Shown here: piece after piece, positions 8,628-18,377 of the stretch
Layout: each line of letters starts with the position of its first letter
Position numbering within the stretch: position 1 is the stretch's first letter
Assembly (NCBI GenBank): GCA_965214335.1
Contig: CBDCBO010000014.1
Span: 804,102-868,101 of the forward strand
Origin: Velthaea sp965214335
GTDB lineage: Bacteria; Vulcanimicrobiota; Vulcanimicrobiia; Vulcanimicrobiales; Vulcanimicrobiaceae
DNA length: 64,000 nt
Reading direction: 5' to 3'
The notes under the pieces: generated by a model
Databases searched by the model: none
Told to the model about the DNA's origin: nothing
The model's input: the letters and a program-made list of their open reading frames with translations, nothing else
Position numbers and translations under genes: made by a program

Positions 8628-9593
8628 CTACCCCCAGAGAGAACGTGCGGATGAGAGAGCGCCTTCGAGATGCTGGGGTATCCAGCCCTCGGCGGCCCAG
8701 GGGTCGCCGCTCTTTTTTACTAGGCCGGCAACGTTGCCGATGGTCCAGCGCGCCATCTCGTCGCTCGTGCCGGTTGCCCGCTTGCGGCGCATCGCCTCGA
8801 CCTCCGGCCACCGCAAGGGCATCGAAACCGGTGCCGCATCGCGGGCTCGAACGCTGAACGGCGCTACGTACGTCTTGCCCTTGCCGACTTGAACGTAATC
8901 GAGGTACACGGTCCCTTTCGGCCGCTTGGCGATAGTGCGTTCGATGGTGGTTTCGGCCGGCATCACCTCGTGGACGCGACGAGCCAGCAGTTCGGCAAAG
9001 CTCTTGGCAAGCTCGTAGTCGTAATGCGGTTCGAGCGGCAAAACCAGATGCAGACCGCTCCCACCGGTGGTCTTTACCAGCGGCACCAGGCCGATGTTCT
9101 GCAGCTCCTCGCGAAATCGCAGTGCCACCCGGGCCAACGTCGCGATGCCGCATTCAAACGGATCGAGATCGATGAGGATGAAATCGGGCGTTTCGAGCGA
9201 CGGCAGATGCGAGTACCAAATGTGCAATACGATCGAGCCGAGGTTCGCGACATACGCCAGCGTCGCTTCGTCATCGCACACGACGAAGTCGATGTGATCG
9301 CGCCGCTGCGAGGCGTCAACGGCCGCGGTGCGGACCCAATCCGGCACGCCGCGCGGCTTATTCTTTTCCCAGAACGACGAGCCGTCGATGCCGTCCGGGT
9401 AGCGTTCGATCGTTAGGGGCCGGTCGCGCAGATAAGGCAGAATATAGGGCGCCATCGAGCGGTAGTACGCGACGAGATCGCCCTTCGTGTAACCGTCGCG
9501 CGGAAAAAACACGCGGTCGGGATTCGACAGCTTGACGCTGCGGCCGCCGATGTCGGTGGGGATCTCGATCCGGCGCGGACTCAGAAGCGGCAC
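8628..9593 (-). CDS. ligD: LigD polymerase domain protein (stand-alone primase-polymerase)
   Basis: The 321-residue protein is the LigD polymerase module (archaeo-eukaryotic primase fold), which fills and extends ends during NHEJ. Visible motifs are LSNPDRVFFP, the metal-binding DLDPF (about residues 150-154), the substrate His in GGSGLHLVLPLEP, and VYLDYVQ near 245. In Mycobacterium and Pseudomonas this domain is fused to phosphoesterase and ligase; here it is a separate gene directly before ku. The start codon is GTG. Confidence 0.9.
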   Translation of the reverse strand: MPLLSPRRIEIPTDIGGRSVKLSNPDRVFFPRDGYTKGDLVAYYRSMAPYILPYLRDRPLTIERYPDGIDGSSFWEKNKPRGVPDWVRTAAVDASQRRDHIDFVVCDDEATLAYVANLGSIVLHIWYSHLPSLETPDFILIDLDPFECGIATLARVALRFREELQNIGLVPLVKTTGGSGLHLVLPLEPHYDYELAKSFAELLARRVHEVMPAETTIERTIAKRPKGTVYLDYVQVGKGKTYVAPFSVRARDAAPVSMPLRWPEVEAMRRKRATGTSDEMARWTIGNVAGLVKKSGDPWAAEGWIPQHLEGALSSARSLWG

Positions 9594-9850
9594 CGCACGA
9601 AGCGCACCAGTTTGCCGGCGCGGGCGATTTTACGTTTCCTCAACCGGCATCGCTCTCAAGCGCAGTCCTTTGCAATTTGCGGCACTTAGCATGCCGCGCG
9701 TATTCGGCCAAACCTCTGCAAGCCTGTTTGATCTTCCCGCCGGCGCTCCTCGGAACGCGTCGGGTTTACCCGACACATGACGTCGGACAGCTTGGGCGAA
9801 GCTCAAACGAAACACACCGAATGCTCGACGAGTCGGGCCCAAGGGCGGAA
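9594..9850. other. Intergenic stretch between the two LigD genes
   Basis: The 257-nt gap contains one short perfect palindrome at 9759-9774 (GTCGGGT-TT-ACCCGAC), too tight-looped for a normal terminator and possibly an operator. No gene is supported. The gap suggests that the ligase gene and the polymerase-ku pair may be separately transcribed. Confidence 0.4.
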
Positions 9851-11545
9851 TTATGCCTCCAGCTCCGCTGGGCTTACTTCGCGTTCGCGCACGATCGTCG
9901 TGGGATCTTTATCGGCCCGCAACGCGACAAACACCGGCTGACGCAAGATCTCATCGCGCGTCCACTCGGCAAACTCTATTTCTGCAACGAGCGACGGCTT
10001 GACCCAATGCGCCCGCGTATTGGTCTTGGGCCGCGTCGCAAACGGCGCGCGCTCGATTTCCAACTCCGCCAACTGTTTGCCCAACGCGCGCAGCTTGACG
10101 TGGTCGAAGCCGGTGCCGACGTGACCGGCATACACGAGCGTACTTCCGTCATACACGCCTAACAGCAGCGCGCCGAACGCGGTCCGAGAGCCGCGCGGTT
10201 CCGTCCAGCCACAGATCACGAACTCTTGCCGGCGCTTGGCTTTAACTTTGATCCATTCGCGCGTTCGGGTCGAGCGGTAGATTGACGAGCGCAGTTTCCC
10301 GATGACACCTTCGAGCGCGTTGTCGACGGCAAAACCATAGAGCTGCTTGCCCTTGCCCAGAATGTGTTTCGAGAACATGACCCCGTGATCGGCAACGATC
10401 AACGATTCCAGCCGCGCCTTGCGCGTTTCGAGCGGCTCGTCGCGCAGATCGCGACCGTCGGCATACAGACAATCGAAGGCAACGAAGGTGACCGGTGTTG
10501 CCGACGGTTTGGCGCCGTTCGAAAATCGTTTATCGCGCGATTGCAGCGCCTGAAACGACGACCGCCCGAGTGCATCGAGAATACAGATTTCGCCGTCGAC
10601 CACGATCGGCAACGAGGCAAACGCCGTACTCAACTCGGCCAGCTCGGGAAATTGCCCCAATAAATCGTTCCCGGCGCGCGAGGTGAGCGTGACGCTACCG
10701 GCAGCGTCGATCGTGGCTATCGCGCGGTAGCCGTCCCACTTCAACTCGAAGAGCCAGGCGTCGTCGTCGAAGGGCGCGTCTACCAGGGTGGCGAGCATGG
10801 GCGTGCCGACCGTCGGTACCGGCTCGCGTTTCGCGCGCCGGGTCGCACGCTTCGGCGCCGTTGCCGCGGGCCGATCGCTTTGCCACTGTTGCTCCGTCTT
10901 CGCGTCACGCTTGATATCGGCCAGCGTCTTACCGGTTTTGACGCTCTGCTCGTGCGCATCGACCGTCCACTCCGGATCGACGAACGCATCGCGATCTTTA
11001 ATGAGCAGCCAGGGTTCACCGCTCTGATCGCGCGAGTTGCGGATTCTTATAAGCGAGAACATGCCTTTAAGTTTTTTCCCGGCTAAAATAAACTTAATTT
11101 TACCGGTCGCAATCTCCGCGACCGGGTCGGTGCCTTCGGCCAGCGTGTAGGTGCCCTCATCCCACACGATCACTTCGCCCGCGCCGTAATTTCCGTTGGG
11201 GATGATACCCTCGAAGGTGCGATAATCGTAGGGGTGATCTTCAACGTGCATGGCCAAGCGGCGCTCGCGCGTATCGAGCGAAGGCCCCTTGGGAATCGCC
11301 CACGACGCTAGGACGCCGCCCGCTTCGAGCCGGAAGTCGTAGTGCAGCCGGGTGGCCCGGTGCTTCTGAATGACGAAGCGCAAACGCCTCGAAGGTTTCC
11401 GCGCGGCGCCCTTGGGCTCGGGGGTATCGGCAAAATCGCGTTTGCGAACATATTCGGCGAGCGGATCGCCGGCCGCCGGCGGCCGTTCGGCGGCAAGTCG
11501 CGTGCCGGCGGCAGCGTTGGGCGAACGGCCGGGTGTCAATTGCAC
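9851..11545 (-). CDS. ligD: LigD phosphoesterase-ATP-dependent DNA ligase
   Basis: The 564-residue protein has a 3'-phosphoesterase domain (about 35-215: RLHYDFRLE with His68, HVEDHPYDY, IPNGNYGAGEV) and then an ATP-dependent ligase domain. The nucleotidyl Lys is in ELKWDGYR (Lys269), followed by a DGEICILD motif and a C-terminal OB fold with WIKVKAKRRQEFVICGWT. It cleans 3' ends and seals breaks held by Ku. The polymerase module is encoded separately at 8628. Start is GTG 11545. A GGGTAT hexamer at 11661-11666 on this strand could be a SigB-type -10, but without a good -35. Confidence 0.92.
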   Translation of the reverse strand: MQLTPGRSPNAAAGTRLAAERPPAAGDPLAEYVRKRDFADTPEPKGAARKPSRRLRFVIQKHRATRLHYDFRLEAGGVLASWAIPKGPSLDTRERRLAMHVEDHPYDYRTFEGIIPNGNYGAGEVIVWDEGTYTLAEGTDPVAEIATGKIKFILAGKKLKGMFSLIRIRNSRDQSGEPWLLIKDRDAFVDPEWTVDAHEQSVKTGKTLADIKRDAKTEQQWQSDRPAATAPKRATRRAKREPVPTVGTPMLATLVDAPFDDDAWLFELKWDGYRAIATIDAAGSVTLTSRAGNDLLGQFPELAELSTAFASLPIVVDGEICILDALGRSSFQALQSRDKRFSNGAKPSATPVTFVAFDCLYADGRDLRDEPLETRKARLESLIVADHGVMFSKHILGKGKQLYGFAVDNALEGVIGKLRSSIYRSTRTREWIKVKAKRRQEFVICGWTEPRGSRTAFGALLLGVYDGSTLVYAGHVGTGFDHVKLRALGKQLAELEIERAPFATRPKTNTRAHWVKPSLVAEIEFAEWTRDEILRQPVFVALRADKDPTTIVREREVSPAELEA

Positions 11546-11666
11546 GTAAAGTTCCGCCCGTTACTGCTCGAACCAAGCGACTCTTCCGACACCTTAAGCA
11601 TGGTAACCGAATCCTGATGGGTGCGCTGGTAACGGCGCGTCGCGCCGTGCATAAACGAGCATACCC

Positions 11667-13739
11667 GTGAAAGCACCGCGTATCGTACGCGCCCTCACGG
11701 CACGCCTGACGCAACCGCTACAACGCGCGAGCCGTCTCGATGCATTAGCCGCCCACTTGCCCGACGCCATCGTCGAGTTGGGCTTCGACGGTCGCCTGCG
11801 GTATGTCTCGCCGAACGCGTTGCCGGCCTTCGGCGCCGATCCGGCGGCGCTGCTCGGAACGGCGTTGCGCACGCTCTTGCACCCGGACGACCGGCCGCAT
11901 TTCGACCGGGTCATCGGAGCGGCGGGCCCACACGCCCCGCTAATCTGTCGCGTGTTACGCTCTGACGGTAGTCTCGTGCGGACCGAATTCGCGTTTCGCA
12001 CCGTGACCGATGCCGCGCAAGTGCCGACGGGCATCGTGGCTGCCCTGCGCGCGATCTCCGCCGCGCCCGGACCGGCCACTCCCGGCGATGTACCGGCGCT
12101 GCACGGGCTCGCGACCCAGCCCGGTCAAGTTGGTATCTGGGAATGGAATCTCCTAACGGACACCTTTCGCGGGGATGCGAACCTGTCCGCGCTTTACGGC
12201 TCGGACGCCCGGCCCTCGGCCCAGAGCATCGTCGCCTGGACGGCGACTCTGCATCCCCAAGACGTCGAACGCGTCATAGCCGAGATGCAACGCGCCGTTG
12301 CAACGGTTATGCCGTTTGATTCGGAGTTTCGCGTGCGGTGGCCAAACGGCGACGTGCATCACCTGCGCGCGCTGGCGACCGTCATCTGTGACGCGGCCCG
12401 GCGACCCCTACTTCTGGTCGGCACCAACTGGGATGTTACCGAAGTGCGGGTGCTCGCCGAACGCCTGCGCGAAGAAAAACAGCGGCTGCTCGAAACGGCG
12501 AAAACGCTCGAGGTGACCGCCAAATTCGCTCAAGAAGCAAGTCGCGCCAAAACCGAATTTCTTGCCCGTGTCAGCCATGAGATTCGAACGCCGATGAACG
12601 GCATCATCGGCTTCACCACCCTCTTACTCGATAGCGGCGTGAGTCGCGATCAAATGCAATTGCTGACGTATCTCAAGGATTCCGGCGAATCGCTGCTGGC
12701 CGTCATTAGCGACATACTCAATATCGCGAAGATCGAAGCCGGTAAACTCGAGCTTGCATTCGTTCCGCTGTGTCCGCGCGAACTCGTCGACAGCGCGATC
12801 TCCATCGTTCGGGCTGACGCGCATGCAAAGGCGATCGAGATAACGGTCGACGTTAGCGACGACATTCCGCAATGGGTGCGCGGCGATCCGACGCGCCTGC
12901 GCCAAATACTGCTCAATCTGCTCACCAATGCGCTAAAATTTACCGATAGCGGCCGAGTCGGGCTGGCGCTTCGGCGCGGCGTCGATCGCAACGGAACAGC
13001 GAATTTGCACTTCGCCGTCAGCGATACCGGCGTCGGCATCCCGGCCGCCAGCCGGCACCTGCTTTTTACCGAGTTTGCTCAACTCGAAGGCCGGGCCGCG
13101 CACGCCCGCGGACCCGGACTTGGTCTAGCGATTTGTAAGCGGATCGTCGAAGCCATGGGCGGCCGCATCGACGTCGAAAGCGCTACCGGCGTGGGCAGCA
13201 CGTTTTGGTTCGAGATCGCACTCGAAGTCGTCAACGCGCCGGCCGGCTCAGCGGCACCCGCGTGTGTCTCGCCCGGGCGCCGGATTCTCATCGTCGACGA
13301 TAATGCGATCAATCAGATCCTGGTCAAGAACTTGCTGACCCGCGATGGCCACGATGTCGCGCTGGCAGCCAACGGACAGGAAGCGATTGCGGCCGTCGTC
13401 AGCGGAGCGTTCGATCTGGTGTTGATGGACATGCAGATGCCGGTGATGGACGGCGTCGCGGCAACGTATGTGATTCGCGCACTCGATGCGCCCGCCGGTA
13501 ACGTGCCGGTTGTCGCGCTCACGGCTAACGCGTTGCCCAAGGAAATCGCCCGCTGCATGCGCGCCGGCATGAACGCCCACCTCGCCAAACCCATCGATCG
13601 CGAGCTACTGCGCGCGGCGATCGACACGTGGACTGCTCGCGCACCGGTCACGGCCACGTCCGAAAACATTTCAGATTGCGGCGCCGCCTCGCTCGTGCAC
13701 GCACTCGGCGATCGGCCGTCCGAAACGCTACCGGCATAG
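11667..13739 (+). CDS. Hybrid sensor histidine kinase (PAS-PAS-HisKA-HATPase-REC)
   Basis: The 690-residue protein has no clear TM segment and is probably cytosolic. Two PAS domains (about 25-130 and 150-260, the second with GIWEWNLLTDTF) are followed by a short coil. The HisKA box FLARVSHEIRTPMNG has His304. The HATPase carries N-box LLTNALKF and DTGVGIP and GPGLGLAI boxes, and a C-terminal receiver has acidic DD544-545 and phospho-acceptor Asp588 (LVLMDMQMP). A phosphotransfer partner is not seen nearby. Start is GTG 11667. The gene is divergent from the NHEJ ligase 121 nt away. Confidence 0.9.
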   Translation: MKAPRIVRALTARLTQPLQRASRLDALAAHLPDAIVELGFDGRLRYVSPNALPAFGADPAALLGTALRTLLHPDDRPHFDRVIGAAGPHAPLICRVLRSDGSLVRTEFAFRTVTDAAQVPTGIVAALRAISAAPGPATPGDVPALHGLATQPGQVGIWEWNLLTDTFRGDANLSALYGSDARPSAQSIVAWTATLHPQDVERVIAEMQRAVATVMPFDSEFRVRWPNGDVHHLRALATVICDAARRPLLLVGTNWDVTEVRVLAERLREEKQRLLETAKTLEVTAKFAQEASRAKTEFLARVSHEIRTPMNGIIGFTTLLLDSGVSRDQMQLLTYLKDSGESLLAVISDILNIAKIEAGKLELAFVPLCPRELVDSAISIVRADAHAKAIEITVDVSDDIPQWVRGDPTRLRQILLNLLTNALKFTDSGRVGLALRRGVDRNGTANLHFAVSDTGVGIPAASRHLLFTEFAQLEGRAAHARGPGLGLAICKRIVEAMGGRIDVESATGVGSTFWFEIALEVVNAPAGSAAPACVSPGRRILIVDDNAINQILVKNLLTRDGHDVALAANGQEAIAAVVSGAFDLVLMDMQMPVMDGVAATYVIRALDAPAGNVPVVALTANALPKEIARCMRAGMNAHLAKPIDRELLRAAIDTWTARAPVTATSENISDCGAASLVHALGDRPSETLPA

Positions 13740-13790
13740 CGCCCAGGGCCGGCCCGGTTGGCGCCGTACTTCCGCCGGAGTGGCCTCGGT

Positions 13791-14087
13791 ATGACGGATC
13801 CAACGGCGAACGGATACGCGCTGCTCGGCATCGTGCTGTGCCTCGGCGGCGGCGCCTTCGCGCTCCGACGCGCGCGGGCCGAGCGCACGTTTTATGCCGG
13901 TGCCGTTTACCATATGACCGCCAAATCTCATCGCTGGTTCGCCGCGCTGAGCGGCGCGTTTCTTGCGGCATTCGGATTGGCGTTGCGTTGGCCGGTTCTT
14001 GTTATACCCTTGCTCGCCGTCTATACGCTGCTACTCATATTGTACGCAAGTTCGTTCGCTCGCGGCTTTAGCGGCGAAGACGAGTAA
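13791..14087 (+). CDS. Small membrane protein, unknown function
   Basis: About 98 residues are predicted, with one hydrophobic helix near the N-terminus (YALLGIVLCLGGGAFAL) and one or two near the C-terminus (FAALSGAFLAAFGLALRW, VLVIPLLAVYTLLLIL). No family is recognised. The start ATG 13791 was preferred because a GGAG lies upstream; an in-frame ATG at 13758 is possible. It follows the histidine kinase in the same direction, which may mean cotranscription. Confidence 0.5.
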   Translation: MTDPTANGYALLGIVLCLGGGAFALRRARAERTFYAGAVYHMTAKSHRWFAALSGAFLAAFGLALRWPVLVIPLLAVYTLLLILYASSFARGFSGEDE

Positions 14088-14101
14088 CGCATCGCTCGAG
14101 G

Positions 14102-15268
14102 TCACATGTTCGCGCGATAGACCGCGTTCCAATACCACGCGCCCCACACGCCCATGACAATCGAGATCGCGATGAGGACGCGCCACACCACGGGCAGTTT
14201 GCGTCGCGCAGCGAGCACCATGAGCGTAAAGAGGAACGGTTCAAAATCGAGCGCGTGGCGCATGCCGAATTGAATCGCTCCGTTGACGTAATACATGAAC
14301 GACGGGATCGCCGCCAACAGCGTCGCACACCAGAGTGCGACGACCAGCGGCACCGGACGCCGCACGAAGAACGCGAGGGCCAAAGCGGGACTCGTCCAGG
14401 TCAGCGCAACACCGCTCTGCGGCGGCACGACATACGGCGCGGCGTTAAGCAGTTCGGGGGCTTGAACGAAAAACGACCACAGCTGCATCGGCACATTACT
14501 CAGGCCGAACGGTGAACCAACGACATTTCCGACGTCGACATCCTGATGGAAGAATATCGTATGCCCGCTATCCCACGGAACATGCCAGCGCACTTCGTTA
14601 TACGCTACCCACACCGCCGCGAACGGCAGCCAGGCGATGGCTGCCGGCACCAGCGCGCGCCAACGTCGTCGCTCGACGGCGAAGCCGCAGGTCAACCAGT
14701 ACACGATCGCCGGCAAGGTCAATACGACCGTGAAGCGCGACGCGCACGCTAAGGCAAAATAGAGCGCGACGACGATCGGCCGGCCGGCGCCCGCGAGCTC
14801 GCATAACGTTAACAGTAAAAACGCGGCGCTCGCGACGTGCGCGATATACCACACGTCGCCCAGCATCGCGCACCACATGAGATCCGTCCCGAGCAGCATG
14901 AATGCCGCGAGCCAATCCGCAATAGCCGCACTCGTACCGAGATTGCGAGCCAGTTGCCAGGCCGCACCGGTGGCGACGCCGGCCAGCATGCAGGCCAGCA
15001 CGGTTTGATTTGCCGCCGTATGCCACACCGCCACAAACGGCAGCAGCAAAACTCCGGGCAGCGGATCGTTGACGATATAGCGCCGGCCGTCGAAGAGCAC
15101 GGCGTCGATATAACTACCCGGCCAGTCGATCCAAATGCGGCCGTGCAGCAGCGCGTCGGCGAACAGCACGTAATTGTTGTACGGCGTCGAGCGGCCATGT
15201 GCGAACGCGGCGCTAATGACGAAACCGGCGAGTCCGACGAGCCAAGGCCGCAGCGCCGCGCGACTCAC
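14102..15268 (-). CDS. Multi-pass membrane protein, glycosyltransferase-39/PMT-like
   Basis: The 388-residue protein has about 9-10 predicted TM helices. An early extracytoplasmic loop (NNYVLFADALLHGRIWI) and the RRYIVNDPLPGVLLLP segment resemble polyprenyl-phosphate-sugar-dependent transferases of the GT-C fold. Its GTG start overlaps the stop of the upstream DUF2723 gene by 4 nt (GTGA), so the two are translationally coupled and probably act together in envelope or protein glycosylation. Family assignment is tentative. Confidence 0.6.
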   Translation of the reverse strand: MSRAALRPWLVGLAGFVISAAFAHGRSTPYNNYVLFADALLHGRIWIDWPGSYIDAVLFDGRRYIVNDPLPGVLLLPFVAVWHTAANQTVLACMLAGVATGAAWQLARNLGTSAAIADWLAAFMLLGTDLMWCAMLGDVWYIAHVASAAFLLLTLCELAGAGRPIVVALYFALACASRFTVVLTLPAIVYWLTCGFAVERRRWRALVPAAIAWLPFAAVWVAYNEVRWHVPWDSGHTIFFHQDVDVGNVVGSPFGLSNVPMQLWSFFVQAPELLNAAPYVVPPQSGVALTWTSPALALAFFVRRPVPLVVALWCATLLAAIPSFMYYVNGAIQFGMRHALDFEPFLFTLMVLAARRKLPVVWRVLIAISIVMGVWGAWYWNAVYRANM

Positions 15269-16752
15269 GGAAGCGCCAGCGCCGCGAACAGATGCGGCGC
15301 GGGGGTCAGAATATCGGTATAGCGAATGCGCACGCCGGTCACCGCGAGCACCGGATCGTCGCTAACGAACGTGATCGGCCGGCGCGCGATCCAGCGCGGA
15401 TAGTATGCGGTATAATCGGTCGGCCAGCCGGTGACCACGATTCGATCGCCCAGCCGCTTTTCGACGTACGCCGCATAGGCTAACGGCGTCGCATACATCC
15501 AAGGTGCAACGATGATCGCATGCGGTCCGGTTTCGCGCACGATCCGGTCGACAAAGCGGCGTGCGGCATCGTCGTGCGCACCGAATGCGAACCGATTGGC
15601 GTACACGTTACCGGCCGCCACAAAGAGAAACAACCCACCCACGGCAGCGACGAGCGCGCGCGGCGGGTGGGATAACCCGCCGCGCGCCAGCACGCCCGCA
15701 CCGATCCCCAACAACAGCCCGATGGTCCAATATGATGGTAAAAAATATCGTTCGGGATCGGACTCCGCCGGATAGGCCAGCACGAACAAGACCGGACCCA
15801 GCGAACCGCCGACGATACCCGCGGCAACGAGCGGACTGCGCCGGACCAGCACGACCAGACCGATCGCGGCGATGACCATCACGCCGCCGGCTAAATCGCC
15901 GACCGCGGCTCGGCCGTAGCGGGCCGGCAGCTTCGCCAACACGGCCGGATCGATCAGCCGCCGCAGCGCCGTGGCCGCGCCGAACTCACCGCCGCCGACT
16001 TCGGCCCGGAAACCCCGCCAGGTCGACGGATGATCGGTGTCCCAAAACGGCCGGCCCGGCGGCAGCCCAAGCGCCAAGGTCGGATCGCGCCGCTGCTCGT
16101 ACACGACCGCGCTCCGCAGCGGCAAATACGCATAGCAGCCCGCAACCACGAGCGTGCCCAGCGCCACGCACCCGACGATGCGGCGGCGCGGCGGCCGGCG
16201 CGCCAGCGCCGCCAGCGCCACTCCCGGTACCACCAGAATCGTGCCGCTGTGAACGCCGAGTGCTAGCGCCGCGGCGAGCGCGCAGGCCGGCAGCAGGCCG
16301 GGCGCGCCGGTTCGATACCAGCGCAGCGCGCACCAAAACGCGACGCTCAGCGCCGCCAACGCTACGGCATGCACGTCGGCATGCGTCGCATGATCCCATG
16401 GGACGCGCGTTACGGCGAAGACGATGGCCGCCCCGAGCGCGAAGACCGGCTCGACCCCGAGTTCCAATAGTGCGGCGCTCAAGGCCGCGGACGCGGTCGC
16501 CATGCCGACCGCCGCGAGCAAATTCATCCGGTACGCCGGATCGCCGCAGACGAGCACATGCGACCAGAGCCAGCCGATGAGCACGAACGCCGGAAACCCC
16601 GATGGGTGCGCGATGCCTAAAATATACGGGACGGTTTGCAGTTCGCCCGTATCCCAAAAGTCGAGGCCCGGCCGCAGCGATGCGACGTAGATGCACAGCG
16701 GCACGACAAACGCGAGCAGGCACGCGCCCGTGAAACGGAGGCGGTAGTTCAA
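15265..16752 (-). CDS. DUF2723 family membrane protein (GT-C glycosyltransferase-like)
   Basis: The protein has about 495 residues and roughly 10-12 TM helices. The motif SLRPGLDFWDTGEL in the first periplasmic loop, followed by LGIAHPSGFPAFVLIGWLW, is typical of DUF2723, a family related to protein O-mannosyltransferases. I set the start at TTG 16752. The open frame continues to 17415, but that part is the antisense of serA and has no membrane character. It overlaps the next gene by 4 nt and is divergent from serA. Confidence 0.75.
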   Translation of the reverse strand: MNYRLRFTGACLLAFVVPLCIYVASLRPGLDFWDTGELQTVPYILGIAHPSGFPAFVLIGWLWSHVLVCGDPAYRMNLLAAVGMATASAALSAALLELGVEPVFALGAAIVFAVTRVPWDHATHADVHAVALAALSVAFWCALRWYRTGAPGLLPACALAAALALGVHSGTILVVPGVALAALARRPPRRRIVGCVALGTLVVAGCYAYLPLRSAVVYEQRRDPTLALGLPPGRPFWDTDHPSTWRGFRAEVGGGEFGAATALRRLIDPAVLAKLPARYGRAAVGDLAGGVMVIAAIGLVVLVRRSPLVAAGIVGGSLGPVLFVLAYPAESDPERYFLPSYWTIGLLLGIGAGVLARGGLSHPPRALVAAVGGLFLFVAAGNVYANRFAFGAHDDAARRFVDRIVRETGPHAIIVAPWMYATPLAYAAYVEKRLGDRIVVTGWPTDYTAYYPRWIARRPITFVSDDPVLAVTGVRIRYTDILTPAPHLFAALALP

Positions 16753-16773
16753 GGGCGTGCAACTACGCCGGTG

Positions 16774-18375
16774 ATGCAGCCGAGCCTTTCCCGTTCGCCG
16801 CGGGTCGTTATCGCCGAGCAATTCGCCGAGCACGGTTTGGCCGTGTTGCGCGACCACGGCATCACGATCGATTCGCAAGTCGGCCGGACGCGCGCCGAAC
16901 TCGTGGTGGCGCTTGCCGAGGCCGATGGACTCATCGTGCGCTCCGAAACACGCGTCGATCGCGATCTGCTCGCGGCCGGTCCGAAACTCAGCGTGGTGGC
17001 ACGCGCCGGCGTCGGCGTGGATGCAATCGACGTCGATGCCGCCACCGACGCCGGCATCGTCGTTCTCAATACGCCGGGCGCCAACACGATCGCGGCGACC
17101 GAACAGACTTTCGCGCTGATGCTGTCGCTCGCGCGCCGGACGCCGGCCGCCGTGCAGTCGCTGCGCGAAGGACGCTGGGATCGTAAGCCGTTCATCGGCA
17201 GCGAACTCTTCGGCAAAACGCTGGGCATCGTCGGCTTGGGCCGCATCGGCGGCAATGTCGCCTCGCGCGCGCGCGCCTTCGGCATGCACGTGATCACGTA
17301 CGATCCATACATCAGCGCCGCGCGCGCCGAGGCGTTTGATGCCAAGCTCGTCGACCTCCCAACGCTCCTGCGGACCGCCGATATCGTGTCGCTGCATGTG
17401 CCGCTCACGAACCATACGCTGGGCATGATCGACGGCGCCAAATTAGCATTGCTGCAGCCACACGCCACGATCGTGAATTGTGCGCGCGGCGGCGTGATCG
17501 TCGAAAGCGATCTGCTCGCGGCACTCGATGCCGGTGTGCTCGCCGGCGCGGCGATCGACGTGGTCGCCCAAGAACCACCGCCGCCCGACGGTACCGGAGC
17601 GCAACTCCACCGCCATCCCAAAGTCTTCGCGACGCCGCATTTAGGCGGCTCGACCCATGAAGCGCTCGAACGCATCGCCACGGAACTCGCGCATGATGTT
17701 GCGCGCGTATTGCTCGGCGGCCCGGCCAACGCCGCGGTCAACGCACCCGTGCCCGATGGGCCCGAAGCCGAACGCGTGCTGCCGTTCATGGAAGTCGCCT
17801 ACCGCATGGGACGCTTCTATCCGCAACTCGCGGACGAGACGCAATTGCCGTCGTTCTCTCTAACGTTACAAGGCGATCTGGCCGACGTTCCCGCCGACGC
17901 GCTGGTGCGGGCGTTCTTGTCGGGATTTCTACAGATGACCACCGACCGGCGTGTATCGGTCGTCAATGCGGATGCCATCGCGCGCGAATTAGGCGTGCAT
18001 ATCGATGCCCGGGGCGAACGCGGCACGTCGATCTATGCAAGTTCGCTGCGCATCGCGGGCGGGAAGACCGCGCTGACCGGAACGTCGGTGAGCGGCGTAC
18101 CGCGAATCGTCGAAGTCGACGGCTATGAAATCGACGCGACGCCGATCGGCGCGATGCTCATCACGCAGCATCGCGACGTCCCCGGCATGATCGGTAAAGT
18201 CGGGACGCTGCTCGGCCAGCAAAATGTCAACATCTCCACCATGCAAGTCTCGCGCAACGCGATTGGCGGCGATGCGATCATGGTGCTCGCGATCGACCGT
18301 CCGGCGGATGACCGCACCATCGCGGCACTCCGCGCGCTGCCCGACATCAACTCGGTGCGTTCGCTCTCGATCTAG
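16774..18375 (+). CDS. serA: D-3-phosphoglycerate dehydrogenase, long form with ASB and ACT domains
   Basis: The enzyme catalyses the first step of serine synthesis, oxidising 3-phosphoglycerate with NAD+. Its 533 residues contain the NAD-binding GIVGLGRIGG, the active-site Arg in NCARGGVI, and the His in TPHLGGST. These are followed by an intervening ASB domain (about 320-450) and a C-terminal ACT domain (MLITQHRDVPGMIGKVG), which in other long forms mediates serine feedback. Start is ATG 16774, or GTG 16771. The next gene starts 2 nt after the stop and could supply phosphoserine phosphatase. Confidence 0.95.
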   Translation: MQPSLSRSPRVVIAEQFAEHGLAVLRDHGITIDSQVGRTRAELVVALAEADGLIVRSETRVDRDLLAAGPKLSVVARAGVGVDAIDVDAATDAGIVVLNTPGANTIAATEQTFALMLSLARRTPAAVQSLREGRWDRKPFIGSELFGKTLGIVGLGRIGGNVASRARAFGMHVITYDPYISAARAEAFDAKLVDLPTLLRTADIVSLHVPLTNHTLGMIDGAKLALLQPHATIVNCARGGVIVESDLLAALDAGVLAGAAIDVVAQEPPPPDGTGAQLHRHPKVFATPHLGGSTHEALERIATELAHDVARVLLGGPANAAVNAPVPDGPEAERVLPFMEVAYRMGRFYPQLADETQLPSFSLTLQGDLADVPADALVRAFLSGFLQMTTDRRVSVVNADAIARELGVHIDARGERGTSIYASSLRIAGGKTALTGTSVSGVPRIVEVDGYEIDATPIGAMLITQHRDVPGMIGKVGTLLGQQNVNISTMQVSRNAIGGDAIMVLAIDRPADDRTIAALRALPDINSVRSLSI

Positions 18376-18377
18376 TC

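Noticed and set aside
9630..9842. 70-codon minus-strand frame between the two LigD genes
   Set aside because: No ribosome-binding site, no homology by eye and an unremarkable composition.
16753..17415. N-terminal extension of about 220 residues on the DUF2723 protein
   Set aside because: It is the antisense of serA, is rich in Arg/His/Asp and has no membrane character; TTG 16752 is a better start.
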